Of a DNA stretch of 64,000 bases, positions 44,805-63,763 are shown piece after piece. Origin of the DNA: Thunnus maccoyii (taxonomy: Eukaryota > Chordata > Actinopteri > Scombriformes > Scombridae); assembly GCF_910596095.1 (NCBI RefSeq), contig NC_056553.1, forward strand, positions 2,891,291 through 2,955,290, given 5' to 3'. The translations under genes and the position numbers were made by a program. The notes under the pieces were generated by a model. It worked only from the letters and a program-made list of their open reading frames with translations, ran no database searches and had not been told where the DNA came from. Each line of letters begins with the position of its first letter. Positions within the stretch are counted from its first letter, which is position 1.

Positions 44805-46895
44805 CTGAATGAGAGTCACAGCATAGTTATCAATACGCAGTAAAAAAAGTTGGGTGAGTGTTCCTGCAAAAGTCCTCGTCTTAAATTATGTTTTGACCAG
44901 TGTCACCAGTATCAGATCTACTGGGCCTCGTGCAGCCCTGATCTAACTTATCATTAACTAAAGGTGCGTCAGCAACACAAACATGACTGTGGTTCAGCAG
45001 CAGAGGAAATATTCACTTCCTTTAAGTGAAAGTGATGATAGCACACTGAGAAAATAATCCATTATTTACACTATAAATTCCTGTAAATACTTGAGTATTT
45101 CTGTTTTCTGCTACTTTATACTTTTTATTCCACTACACGTGTTGTTATCATGTAGTTATACAAAATAATATTTTTACACACAGAATCCATTAACATATAA
45201 AATATGAAGAATTCTTAAAGACAAACCTGCACAAATGTGAATATAAAGTAGTTAAAACACTGAAATGCTGCTTACATGTTTACACATAACTAATAAATAT
45301 TCCAATATCTTACTGTATATTCTGAAAATGATACAGTATTTTAAAAGTACAGAAGTTTACTCAGCTGAATGAAAGTACTCATAATGCAGATAAGCGGCCC
45401 ACGTGACTATTGCACTATTATACATCCTGTTATTAAATTCTTATCACTTCATGTGTAACCAGCGTTTTACTATTGCTGCCGTCAAATAAATGTAGTGGAG
45501 TAAAAAAACAACGACATCTCCATCTGAATTATAGAGGAGCAGAAACAGCAAAAGAAGAGAAAAACTCAATTAAATCACAAATATCTCAAACCTGTACTTC
45601 ACTGTCTAATCAAAGCCAAACAACCACACAGAAACCGATTTTAAAAATATGTGCTGGTGCTGCAACACATCAGATGCAGCATCATGTTGGCAAATATACT
45701 GAATTTTTAGAAATAAAAACCAGCTGTAACCACACAGTATCGTTCCCAGAAAGAAGTCAAAACAGCTGCAACTTTTCTGTTATATTCTCAGTTTGTCTAA
45801 ACTGTTTATTAGTGAATTTTTAACCTGATAGAATCAACATGTAATAGTTTGTGTTTCTACTCAGAGACAATAAAGTGAATCTATGTAGGAAAACTTAAAA
45901 TATAACCAACTCTGTCTGTTACTGAAGGCAGTTTGAGTTTTACTGCACTGGACTCTGGACTCTTCTGAATATCTTTGATTTTCATTTTCATATGTTGTGT
46001 TTTCTGGAAACCAGTCCTCCCAGTAAAGTGTCCATTTTCCACTCTTAAATATCTCGTCCCCACAACTTCTAGTGACTTTAGAAAGAGATTAGTAGCTTGT
46101 TGTTGCTGCAGAATCAGAGGATCAACCTGCACATGATACAGCTTGTGGTCCGGAAATCACTGCATGCATGACGAGTATTTTAACCTCATTATGTTGCTAA
46201 TTTATCAACTAAAAGCAGAAACTGTTATGTTATTGTTACTCACAAAAATACTTTTAACAGCTGTCATATTTGAGCTTTTCCTTCCAAGTGAGAAAACATA
46301 ATTACCTGTTTCCTTTTGCATCCAAAGTAATAAAAGCAGCTCTTTCAGAAACAGAGTTTTTCTTTGAAGTTGATGAAATAAATGCATCTAGATTGAAAAC
46401 TGTGTTAAAACTTTCCTGCAGGTAACAAAACGTCTGCGGAGCCTCAGAGAAGTTTGTTCTTACTCTCTGCTGTACTTTGAACCTTCTGGTATCTAAAAAT
46501 AAAGTCCAAGGACATTTATTTCCTCCTCGCAGGGCGTCGTCATATAAACACGTCGCATTAGATTAACAGGTGATTTTATCTCGTTAAGGAACTTAAAGCT
46601 TCATATTTGACATTCTGCAGCGTCTAACCTGATAACAGTTTATCCTTTTTTTAACGATGCGTTCAGGTAACTGGAAGAAGAAGCTGGTTGTTGTTTACTG
46701 AACACATTTAACAGCACGTCAGATCTGAGTCTGCAGGCATAAACAGATCATGTGCTGCAAGGGATTCTGGGATGTATTTTATCCATCCCGTCATTACTTC
46801 TGATACTATTAAATGCACTTAAAGGCTCATTTTCACTACTTTATATTCTGGTAGTTTAATATGTAAAAATGTGTCATATTTTATAAACTGGGCAT
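44805..46895. other. Unassigned stretch with dispersed-repeat pieces
   Basis: The segment from about 45,000 to 45,510 has 'cttgagtatttctgttttct' and 'tgtagtggagtaaaa' motifs that I recall from a common fish repeat. Upstream exons of the gene at 44,163 could lie here. Open frames at 45,881-46,132 and 46,205-46,387 on the minus strand are candidates but their phases do not join to the known exon. Confidence 0.35.
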
Positions 46896-46899
46896 GTTT

Positions 46900-47050
46900 T
46901 ATATGTGAAATCTATAAGTAACTGTCAAATACATTTAGTGGAGTAAAAAGGAAAAGTATCAAGTAGCATGAAATGGAAATATTGATGTAAAGTACCTAAA
47001 ATTGTTCTTACAGTAAGTACAGAACTTCATTAATGTAATTTGTGACTTTA
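46900..47050. repeat. Dispersed repeat fragment (tagtggagtaaaa type)
   Basis: The motifs 'catttagtggagtaaaaagg', 'agtagcatgaaatggaaata' and 'aaagtacctaaaattgt' match, in reverse orientation, the repeat pieces at 45,000-45,510. Confidence 0.5.
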
Positions 47051-47418
47051 AATAGTTTGATGAGGCTCATTTTCTTACATAAACTAAGCAACAGAGTCCT
47101 GAAAGCAACGTGCAAAAACATGATTTCCAAACATTTCACACTAGAAACTCTGACGTGCACCTGAAATGTTTCTTCTCAACAGACATTCAGACATTTTGAC
47201 TTATTTTTGCAGGAGAAGCACAACAACGTGTTGCAGCAGCAGCAGCAGCAGCATGAAACCAAGAGAGAATAAACATGTAATAACGTGTGTGAATAGAAAA
47301 CTGAATCTAAGAAAATGAAAATTAAAAATACAAGTTGCAACAACAACTTGAACAAAAGTGATGATGTTGTTTGTGCAAAACTGTCCCTGCTGACAGTATT
47401 TCTACACACGTTCACCTC

Positions 47419-47485
47419 AAGTTTAACATCCGACATCAGAACAGGATAAATAACAGGAAGTCAGAAAAGAAATTCCTCCTTTTTA
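47419..47485. mobile_element. Fragment of the MITE found at 11,487
   Basis: The run 'tttaacatccgacatcagaa' with 'ggataaataacag' matches the right part of the element ending at 12,064. The termini are lost. Confidence 0.55.
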
Positions 47486-49441
47486 ACTTTAGTATTTTTC
47501 TATTTTGAACAATATTGTAGGTTCTGGTTTGCACAGATGAGTTTATTAATGTGGATTATAGATGTTTTGCTCCTGAATTATGATGCTGCTGTGATGATGA
47601 TGTTTGATTCTCTTCTATTTTTGGCTTCGCCTGCACATCTGTTGTGATTGAAATGAACATTTTCTTGTGTTTTAACCTGTTAGAATTTTTTTTTTTTTTT
47701 ATCTGACTTTCTATATTTTATGACATTACATATAGTCTCCTAAACATGTTTCCAGTATTGCTGCTTGTTGACATATTTCTTTAATTAGTTGATTTAAAAG
47801 GTTGCATTCAGGTTACATTTATCTGTGAACAACAGTGTTAAATAGTGAAAAGTTCAGCTGCTATAAACATGATGTACAGTAACTGTATAGATGTTGAATC
47901 TGTGTGAAACATCATTAATGTGCAGAAAAAGAAGGTTAATTACAGGTAAATTGATCATTTCTTTAAATAAATGACGGTTGATGATCTGCTGCTGCAGGTA
48001 TTTAACTTTATATTTTCTCACAACAGAGTTCAGAGTTCAGTTCAGACAGCAAGGCGTGAAAATTCCTGGTAAGATGGTCTGAACAGATATGATTTTGCTT
48101 TTGTTCTGTTTCTGTCTCTGCTGCTTTCACTTCACACATTTCAAACCACTACTTCAAACGTATCTTTAAAAAAAATCCTTTTATTAATGTTCAAGCTCAC
48201 ATTTATATATGTTTTATTTGTTTATTTTACAGTTTTTAGAAATCTTGATCTCTCTGTAATTTGCTGGATTTCATTATATCGTGGTGCTGTTCACTGTTCT
48301 GAAAAGTGTTTTATAGATCAAGTTTTTATGCTTATTCTGCAGCCAGCTGAACAAAGTACTGCTTCAGTTAACATTATACTGTTGGAAACACATTTATTAA
48401 CAAATGTTCAATTAATTAAATGACCAAAAACCCATTCAGAAGGACCTGGTCAGTCACCCTCTTTCCCTGGTTGATAATCCATCTTTATTACCAACCTGCA
48501 AACATGCTTTTACTCTGAAATCTCCACTTCTGCTCTTCGTCTCTCAGATTAAACTGCATCACATTAAACTCACAGCTCATCTACACAAAGACACAGAACA
48601 TCCTGATGATGGTTTCATCACTTCTTTACCATCTGTTGCAGTTCGGACTTCGTCATCACAGAGTGAAATCAGAAGAAAGTTCGTCTTTGTTTCTTTTCAG
48701 CTGGACTGGAACAAAAACAGGTTCTCTGCTTTGTCTCGACGCCGCACCTGCAGAGAGAAGGATTCAGCCAAGTCTCCTCCTCACATTCACCTCTTATTGA
48801 GCTTATCTAGAAAGCGAAGTTGATATTTCCACTCAACAATAGGAAGGAAATAACACTTCACCTGCTTTGTTATGAAACCAGATTTTTCTATTTTGGGCTC
48901 AAAACCTGATAAAGCAGAGAGTTAAAACTCTCGTCTCCCAGCAATCATCTTCATATACAACTAAACTGTTTTCCCAGTTATGTTGTCTTGGCAGATTAAT
49001 AAACTGTTTGTTCAGGTTTGTTCATGTTAGTGAAAGATGTTACCAGAGTCTGAACACAAGCAGAAACAGTTTAATAACGTTTAATGATAACATCTTTTAT
49101 TAGTGGAGATTGTGCTGCAAGATCAGTTCAAACATTTCACTCATATGTTCAGTGTCAACATTTTTGCAACTTAATATGAAACTCAAAACATTAATAAACA
49201 TTTCAACATTTAACATCATGTTGATTCAGCAGCAGCAGCAGCGTTGTGTTTCTGTTGCATCGTCGTCGTATATGAACATAATTTCTAGGAGAAACTATCA
49301 TGTATGATAGAAAACATAGATGATGGAAACTTGCTGTGTGTCTTAAATATGTGTTGAGATACGTCGTCATAGTTGTTTCTTTTTATAGTCATGAAAACAA
49401 TACAAACCATCTTTTAAATAGCATAAACAATAACTGTGGCA
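47486..49441. other. Unassigned AT-rich stretch
   Basis: No gene is supported. A 43-nt segment near 48,028-48,070 has good acceptor and donor motifs, and an open frame runs from 48,549 to 48,823. Neither has a family match or a joining exon. Confidence 0.35.
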
Positions 49442-49659
49442 AGAGGAAGGTATGTGAGGCATTAACCAGTGTGATATTTTTAGTTGCCTGTTTAATACAT
49501 GTGTGGATGCTTCATTACTCTTTGTTTTATTCATTTGTTATTGTTAAAATAAAGATTTATTGATGGATGGAACCACGTCTCTTATTTTGTAGTGTAACGA
49601 ACCTGATGTCTTATTGGGTAAAATCTCCAGGGTGGTTAATGCCTCACATACCTTCCTCT
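49442..49659. mobile_element. 218-bp element with perfect 27-bp inverted arms
   Basis: The arms 49,442-49,468 and 49,633-49,659 are exact inverse complements over 27 bases (outer end AGAGGAAGGTATGTGAGG). The 164-bp interior is AT-rich and holds an AATAAA on the plus strand. I see no clear flanking target duplication. It may be a young MITE or a foldback sequence. I do not recognise the family. Confidence 0.6.
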
Positions 49660-49664
49660 CACCA

Positions 49665-50077
49665 CATAACAATTAACTGTGTAAAAGTTTTAGGCTCTTT
49701 AGATGTTTAGATTCTTCTCCATAATGTAACACCATCATGGAGACGTCTGATCATCTGCAGCATGATAACAAACATCCAGCTGGAGTCATAAGGAACCATC
49801 TTCAGTCTCTGATCTCAACGTCATGGAGTCAGTCTGGGATTAACATGAAGAGACAGAAGAAGAACTGTAGCAACTTCTCCAAGATGCAGGAACAACCGAC
49901 CTGCAGAGTACCTGAAACACTGAGGAGAACTACAACAAAGCTGCTCACAGCAGATATTGATTTACTTTAAGTTCCTGCTTTTATCAAGTTAACTGATGAA
50001 TAAAAACTATTCATGCAGGATTCTTAAAGCATCCTCAATTTAGTTTAAGTGCCTAAAACTTTTGCACAGTACTGTAT
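49665..50077 (+). mobile_element. Tc1-like element relic
   Basis: The left end 'ctgtgtaaaagttttaggc' and the right end 'gcctaaaacttttgcacagt' are near-perfect inverted repeats. Inside, a frame reads SDLNVMESVWD followed by a stop, which matches the SPDLNPIE-LW region of Tc1 transposases. The element is far too short and broken to be active. Confidence 0.7.
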
Positions 50078-50121
50078 TTAAAAAAACACATTTCTTATAC
50101 CCATTAAAATCACAAACACCC

Positions 50122-50579
50122 TAGGGATGCACAATATTGGATTTTTTGCCGATATCCGATATGCTGATATTTCCAACTCACTGTGGCCGATTGCCGATGC
50201 CGATATATGCACATATTTCTTTCCAGCTGGCTGAGGAGACTATTATGCATGCAAGCATAGATTATACTAAGTATGATCAAGAAAGACAATATATGAAGGA
50301 AGAATTTATCAAGCCTTAAAACTTTAATGAACCTGCCCACATGCAGAGCCGGGGCTAACGTTAGCTGAGAGGCTAGCAGAGCATTAGCCGCAACATTATC
50401 GGAGGGAAGCACAGCCAGCTAGCCTCCCAACTAACGTTAGCCCCGGCTCTCCATGTGGGCGGAGGAGAAGGCAATAAATCGGCCTCTCACAATCGGCAGA
50501 AATGGCTGATGCCGATATTTCATTTTAGAGCTTTCATCGGCCGATACCGATGATGTGCCGATAATATCGTGCATCCCTA
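50122..50579. mobile_element. hAT-type MITE with internal palindrome
   Basis: The termini are TAGGGATGCACAATATTGG and, at the right, ATAATATCGTGCATCCCTA. Flanking 8-mers AAACACCC (50,114-50,121) and AAGCACCC (50,580-50,587) differ at one base, as for an aged hAT target duplication. The interior repeats 'gccgat' motifs and holds a long inverted repeat at 50,335-50,377 and 50,418-50,460. There is no coding capacity. Confidence 0.8.
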
Positions 50580-50587
50580 AAGCACCC

Positions 50588-51647
50588 CCCAGGTTTTATT
50601 ACTTTACCTTTATTTTACTAGGAAGTCCCATAGAGATAGAGATCAAAAATGTCTTTAACAATAGAGACCAGGCCCCTCTACAAAATCACAACATATTACA
50701 ATGCAACATATATATATATATATGTGTTGTATATACAACGTGATGTACAAAATTTCATAATAAAACAGAAGAACAGCTGTTCAAAGGCCTCTCAAGAAAA
50801 ACAACTACATGTCTCCATCACCACATTCTTTATGACGCACTTAAACTCATCAGAGGATATAAATGTGTCTAATTTTATATCTTTATGCAGATTATTTGAT
50901 GCCTGAGGTGCAGAGGAGGAAAATGCAGTTTTCCCCTGATCTGTAAAAAGCAACCCAGCAAGGCTGTGAATCAGTGTGTTTTACCTGGATCAACCAGGTG
51001 TTGACTCTATATAAATAAAAACTGATTGATTGATTGATTGAGGTGTCCATCGGGTGGAAAACTCATCAATGAAATCTTCAAATCTTTAATTCAACTGGAA
51101 CAAACTGAGATGAGCTGCTTACGATGAGGGAGGTGAAATGTTTTCCTCTGACTGCAGACGACACGCTGTTCAACTTGTGAACACGAACATGTCGTCATTC
51201 CTGAATATCTTACATACTTATCTTGCATTCAGAGCTGCGTTATGTCTGATCAGACCGGATCAGTCCTGTAGAGGCAAATCAGCTTTTAATGCCCCCCAAT
51301 CAAACATGTCTTAAACATGTAAATAAAATAAGAAGTAACAAACTTGAACTTGTGTTTTATGTTGAACACTGACTATGTGACATTGAGTTTTGTGTCATTT
51401 GAGAACAAATAAACTTTGGTTGGAATGTGATCGGATGACTTTTGGCTGTTTGGATCCGTGTCAACACTGGTGGTTCTGTGAGATGTGCATGTCATCAAAC
51501 AAATAACGCACTTCCCTAAAACATAGAGTTCATATGATGGTCATACTGGATATAAAACATAAAACTGACACCTTTGAAACAAGGAATTTGGAGTTGATCC
51601 AGTTCTTTGTGGAATTATAGATGTTCAAACTTTCGTCTTTTAGTACA
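50588..51647. other. Unassigned stretch
   Basis: No gene is seen. A short (TA)n run lies near 50,708-50,722 and a (GATT)n run near 51,023-51,040. Confidence 0.4.
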
Positions 51648-51651
51648 TTAA

Positions 51652-52655
51652 AGGACGAGTTCACAGTTCCTCAAGTGTCTTAAACCAACGGTCAGGAGCC
51701 CACATGAACATTAAACCTGTTTTTCTTGCTGTAATCATTCCTCCTGTTCATAATGACCATTAGAAGATCCCTTCATAATGCACTTACAATGGAAGTGATA
51801 CAAAAAATGTATTTAAAAGTTTATCTGAAGCTAATATGAAGCTACAGCGTCGAAATGAGTCAAACAAGTAGATATCTGTCAACGTTACAGTCTTTTTAGT
51901 GTTGCAGCAAAAGTTGCTCCAGTTCAACTTTTTGCCAAAATGACGCAGTGCTAAACTCAGTCTATACATGATATAATGCTAACATGCTATCCTTAGTCTG
52001 TAAACATACTTGCATCAGAATGCAAGCTAAATGTTAGCATCATGTTTCCATGCAAACTGTATGCATGTTAAGAATGACATGATAAATGTAATGAAACAAT
52101 ATAAATAAATGAACACTGTACACATATAAACAAAACAATAAGCTAACATGCTAAATGCATTCCTAATGTTAGCATGTTAACTAAGTTGGCAATAAAGCTA
52201 ACATTAGCATGTTAACTACTCTACATTCTTTTTCTGAAGCTAATATGAAGCTTCAGCGTCCAAATGAGTCAAATCAAGTAGATATCTTTCAACGTTACAG
52301 TCTTTTTAGTGCCAAAGTTCCTCTTTTTGTTACTATACTTCCACCTGCAGCTCAACAGGGAAACACTGTCTGAGGAAACACAAAGAGGGAATTTGATGCT
52401 AAAAAGACTGTAAATGTGTCAGATATCCACTTGATATGACTAACTCAGACTGCTGAAGCTGAATATAAGCTTCATAGAGACTTTTAAATGACTGTGTGGA
52501 CACACTGTAGATTTTGGCCTCCATCAATTACACTGAAAGCACATTTGAAGGATCTTTTAATATCCAGTATGAACAGGAGGAATGATTACAGCGAGGAAAA
52601 CCTCTTTCACTGTTCATATGGACACCTGACTGCTGGTTTAAGACTTCTTTCCAGC
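51652..52655. mobile_element. Large palindromic TTAA-type MITE with insertion
   Basis: TTAA at 51,648-51,651 is followed by AGGACGAGTTCACAGTT. The two halves are inverted copies: 'cctcctgttcataatgacc' on the left and 'ccagtatgaacaggaggaat' on the right, and matching 'acagtctttttag' and 'ctaaaaagactgt' blocks. A direct duplicate of the block 'ctgaagctaatatgaagct' (51,825 and 52,236) surrounds a segment rich in 'gctaacatgctaa', so another insertion or rearrangement sits inside. The right terminus is worn. Confidence 0.65.
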
Positions 52656-54199
52656 TACTAAATGGACAATGTAGTGAAATCTTTTTACAAGCTCAATGAT
52701 TAACTTTGTAACTCCAGATAAGGTTTTTATTTGACACAGCGCCACAGATTGGGTAAATAATGAAGGACCCGCCTACACAAGTTGATATTGTGCTCGAGTG
52801 ATGCAAACTCCAAAACAAATTTACATTTAATGGAGTTATGAAACACCTTTTGGCACAAACTGAATTTGCAGCTTTCAGGCACCCGGCTGCCTTTTCTCCT
52901 CACACACAGAGACATAAAATATTAAGACAAAACCAACTGAAGCCAAATATTCCTCTTTATTTCTGCAGTTGCATTAAAAGTACTCACATGATCCAACAGA
53001 CGGATGCATAAAGTCCCACTTTAAACATGTCTGTATTAATTATGAGAATGTTTTAAAGTAGATTTTAATAATCACCTTCATTAGAAAACTTCCAGATTAT
53101 ATTTCTGACCTGAGATCTATGGGATGACATTAGTGCCATAATCTAAAACATTAAAACTAAGATTTGAAAGGTTGAAAGAAGGTTTAAACTGTTTGTAAAA
53201 CTGAAGAAAAAAAAAGTATTTGAACATTTGAAAATGAGATGAATTGCTTCACTCTTATGTTGCAAATCTGTGTGCTCAGAGTTTTGAAACTTGCTTTGCA
53301 GATCTGCTCTTCCAGCTTTGCATCATGGGATATCTGATGGGTTTCCACAGTAAACCATCAGTTTCATGTTTGCTGGGTGTTTAGTTTATTAGATTTCCAG
53401 GTTGAAGCTGAAAACAAACCGATTTTTGTCTCCTGAAGACAAATTATTATTTATTATTTTATTATTTTCTCAAATAATCTTCATTCTTTACTTTAATGCT
53501 TTTGCTTTTATATTTCATGTTTAATTGTAGTTTTCTTTAATCTAGTTTATGTTTGTGTTGTCTTTTGTAAAAAACTTTTATCATTTTGAACTTTGTAAAA
53601 TCTGGATTCAGTCAAACCATCATGTGTACAAATGAAAGCTGCTCTAATCGCACTTGAACATTTGAAAAGGCCGTAAAATAATTGTTTTCAGAACCACACC
53701 TGTAAATGCTTTTAATGTGAAAATCTCACGTGTGTCTCTGCTGATCTCAATGAGTCACCTGTTTAAATAAAGGATTAAATAAACTACTTAAATTCCAGAT
53801 TTCTTGACATTTCTATATCTTAAAACAAGTTTTATAAAATCCACAAGAACTATAACTGTTTTCTTTATTGCTTCAGCTGTGAGTTATTACCTTAATTAAT
53901 GGTTTTATTTATAAAAATTATAATCAGCCCTGAAGTTAAAATAAAGAATAACGCCTGTTATAGTTTCCCAGAACACAAAGTGAAGTTTAAATTCCTTTTT
54001 TCATCCGACCAACAGATGTTATCATGTAAGACAAAGACATCAGATAAAATCTCGTTTGAATGTTTCACATTTTTGCTTCAATAATTTTCCGTGCATCAAC
54101 TAAACGTTTCAACTGTGTTTCCTGCTGTGACACTGATCTCTTCCTACCGTCGTTATTAACTTTTCATAAACAACAATAAAAACACTCGGAAGCTGCAGA
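52656..54199. other. Unassigned intergenic stretch
   Basis: AT-rich sequence between the MITE and the presumed end of ssr1. No gene or clear element is seen. Confidence 0.4.
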
Positions 54200-56251
54200 T
54201 TTACCGCAAATCATCAATGTTTATTTCCTGCACATTTAAAAGCAAATAAAAATTTAAGCTTGTATCAATGAATGACAGCCCCATCATTATAGAAAAACAA
54301 AACAAACTAAACATGAGTTGAGCTCTGTGGACGTCCGAGTGTCAACGAGCCTCAGCTGTGTAGTCAAATCTGAACGTTTCCGCTGTTTTCGTTGGATTTT
54401 TCTGCAGTAAATTTAAAAAGTCCAACGTTCAGCTCGCACACAAACGTCCAAACTCTGCCGAGGAGGAAAAAAATCTCTCACAGAACCACCAGAAGCTTTT
54501 AAATGACACGACTCTGCAGTACGGGGAGCTCGGCAGTGACGCCCCCCCCTAGTGGTGAAATAAACAAATACAGTATACAAACCCTCCCCACCCCCTCAAA
54601 TCTGTCACTCAAATAAATTAGCTTGGTAATTTTTGCTCTCACGTCAGCATCCATCAGCCAGTATTTACACCAGTGCTTCAGCCAGTTCAACATTTTTACA
54701 CATCAAAAAAAAAAAAAGAAAAGAAAAAGAAAAAACACTCAAACTGTGATTATTCTGTAAGTTATTTGTCTGATTCTGAACGAGGCTGCTGGAGGAGAGA
54801 AGCCAGAAGTAAACAACACATTCACAAAGAGTGTCTTCACCAGTTTACTGATCCAGAGACTTTATATTAACGTGAAATAACAAAAAAAATAAATCTGGAG
54901 GCTGTGTCCTCGTGATCCCGAGAGCCCGTCAGTGCTGCGGTTTAAACGTAGGGGGTGTCAGAAGGTCAAAGGGCAGGTTTAATAAGACACCGATGCTCCA
55001 CTCCGCTGACTCTTCTTTTCTTCCTCACTTATTTATTTACTTCCTGTCCACAGGTTTAACCTGATAAATCGTGACGCCTCTTCACTTTTGGAAATATTAA
55101 GTTTCAGGAAGTTAGTCTGAAAAATCGCTCCAATCTTCCAATCTTGAACCATTTTTTTGGCTCAACAACAGACGCTGAATCTGACTTCACGTGTCTCAAA
55201 TGAATGAATGTGAAGGCAGCGTTCGACTCTGAGGAGGTTCATTAAAACGTTGGAGTGAAACAGTGATTATGTGTCTTCACACACGGTTTTTGAACGTTTT
55301 ATTTTACAAACTGGACATCGACTCTGTGATACGTCGGCTTGTTTCTCGAAGCTTCTCGAAAAAAAAAAAAAGGCTTCAAAAACTCCGCGAGAGATCTCGA
55401 CACTGCTACGGCTGAACAGAAGGACGGCACTGAGCCCCTCGCAGACTTTTTGAGGATGAACGTTCGTGTCGGGATGAGACGCTCCGCTTTCAGGGAATCT
55501 TTTTGTGGAGTGAAATGAACCGATGAATGAATGAATGAATGAATGAAGGGCGGGAAAGAAAGCAGCGACGGAGCAGGAGGACGAGATCGAACATAATCAT
55601 AAACATCACAATAAATCCAAAACGCAGTGCAGACAGAATCTAAAAAAAACACAAAACTACAAAAAAAAAAACTGCAGTTGTTACCGTCGTCGTGTAGGAC
55701 TGCAGATAACCATTATTTTCAAGTCTTCTGCAGATTACTCTGTGGATTAATCGATTAATTAAGAATCTACATGTCAGAAAGTTCCAAAAACTCAAGGTGA
55801 CGTCTTTAAGATGCTCGTTTACTGTCACGTCAGAAACAATATCAGGATATCTGGACATCTGAGAGGCTGGAACGATCACATTTATGGCATTTTTCCTTAA
55901 AAAACGGACAAATAATCATCGCAAATTAATTTTCTGTTGCTCAACTAATCGATTAATCCACTTTACGTTGCAGTTCTACACCAGAGTGGGAAGAAACAAA
56001 CAAGAAAAACAAATCAACAAAAGTCTCCCAATGAGAGTATCAGCAGTTATCTTACTAAGGCTTCAACAAACAAACAAACAAACAAACAAACATCATCTCC
56101 AAAGAAAAACCAACAACCTCTGAAGAAAGTCGTGTTTTAAGCCCCTTAAAAACCCAACACGCCTGTTCTGGGATGATCCTTCTCTCCTTCCTGTGACAGC
56201 GTCAGAAAACCATAATCGTTAAACAAAAGGAGGCGTGTGTGTGTGTGTGTT

Positions 56252-56294
<43 letters not shown>

Positions 56295-56501
56295 ATGTGT
56301 GTGTGTGTGTGTGTGTTCAACAGTTTGAAGCTGATAGTAGAGCCAGCCGTCGCTGTGCTTGGCACTGGTTAAAGTTTCTCAGTATGGAGGGCAGAGCGCG
56401 CTCACAGCCCTCCTCTCTCTCTCCCTCTCTCTCTCTCTCTCCCTCTCTCCTACGTAGACGGGCGGCTGAAGATTCGTCGCCGTGGCGTCCGACGCCCCCC
56501 G
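54200..56501 (-). other. ssr1: Probable 3' UTR of ssr1
   Basis: The segment follows the ssr1 stop codon directly. Minus-strand AATAAA hexamers lie at 54,220-54,225 and near 55,297; the first would give a UTR of about 2.3 kb. It contains (on the plus strand) a GT tract at 56,236-56,318, a CT-rich tract at about 56,411-56,443, an (AATG)n tract near 55,523-55,547 and, at about 55,696-55,977, a worn hAT-like repeat. The extent is inferred from the hexamers only. Confidence 0.5.
56236..56318. repeat. (GT)n microsatellite in the ssr1 3' UTR region
   Basis: Three GT runs broken by short interruptions (tcat, ttat) span about 83 bases. Confidence 0.95.
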
Positions 56502-63136
<6,635 letters not shown>

Positions 63137-63462
63137 CTAAAGGACGGGAAACAAATAAAACCATTAGAACCTACGTTTGATTCATTAGACGGTAAACAGA
63201 GAGAGGAAGGAAGCTTTCAAATCTTCGTCACATTAAATCTCTGCAGCAGCCAGAAAAAACGTTCTGCTGATCCAAACACACCTTCACTTCTCCTCTTCAT
63301 CACTGAGCCAATGAAATGGTCCCAAATATGTCTGTTAGACTGTAACGTTCTCCTGAACTTCAACATGTTTCCACATGTTGGGACTCAGAGAGGAGGATGA
63401 TGATCTGACTGGAAGGTCAGACCATTACAGGGACCAAGACATGAAACTGACACTGACTGGAG

Positions 63463-63763
63463 CAGAGCTGCAATGATTAATCGATTAGTTGCCAACAATT
63501 AAATTAATCGCCAACTATTTTGATAATCGATTAATCGTTTGGAGCCATTTTTAAAGGAAAAATGTCAAAATTCTCTGATTCCAGCTTCTCAAATGTGAAT
63601 ATTTTCTGGTTTCTTTCGTCTCTCTGACAATAAACTGAAGATCTTTGAGTTGTGGACAAAACACTGATCAACGTTTTTCATCATTTTCTGGAGCAAACAA
63701 TTAATCAATTCATCAAGACAATAATCGATAATTAAAATAATTGTTCATTGCAGCGCTAGATTC
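63463..63763. mobile_element. hAT-like MITE (ATCGATTAAT family), best-preserved copy
   Basis: The inverted ends are cagagctgcaatgatta on the left and 'gttcattgcagcgctag' on the right. ATCGATTAA motifs lie near both ends. No clear target duplication is left. It sits in the first intron of ssr1 visible in the window. Confidence 0.7.

Noticed and set aside
45881-46387. Upstream exons of the gene ending at 44,163
   Set aside because: Two minus-strand open segments have some splice-like ends (GTGAGT after 46,244 and gtgcag before 46,128), but no donor gives the phase needed by the exon starting at 44,804.
48549-48823. Plus-strand open frame of 91 codons after a ctctcag acceptor-like site
   Set aside because: It has no start, no joining exon and no family resemblance; frames of this length are expected by chance in this much sequence.
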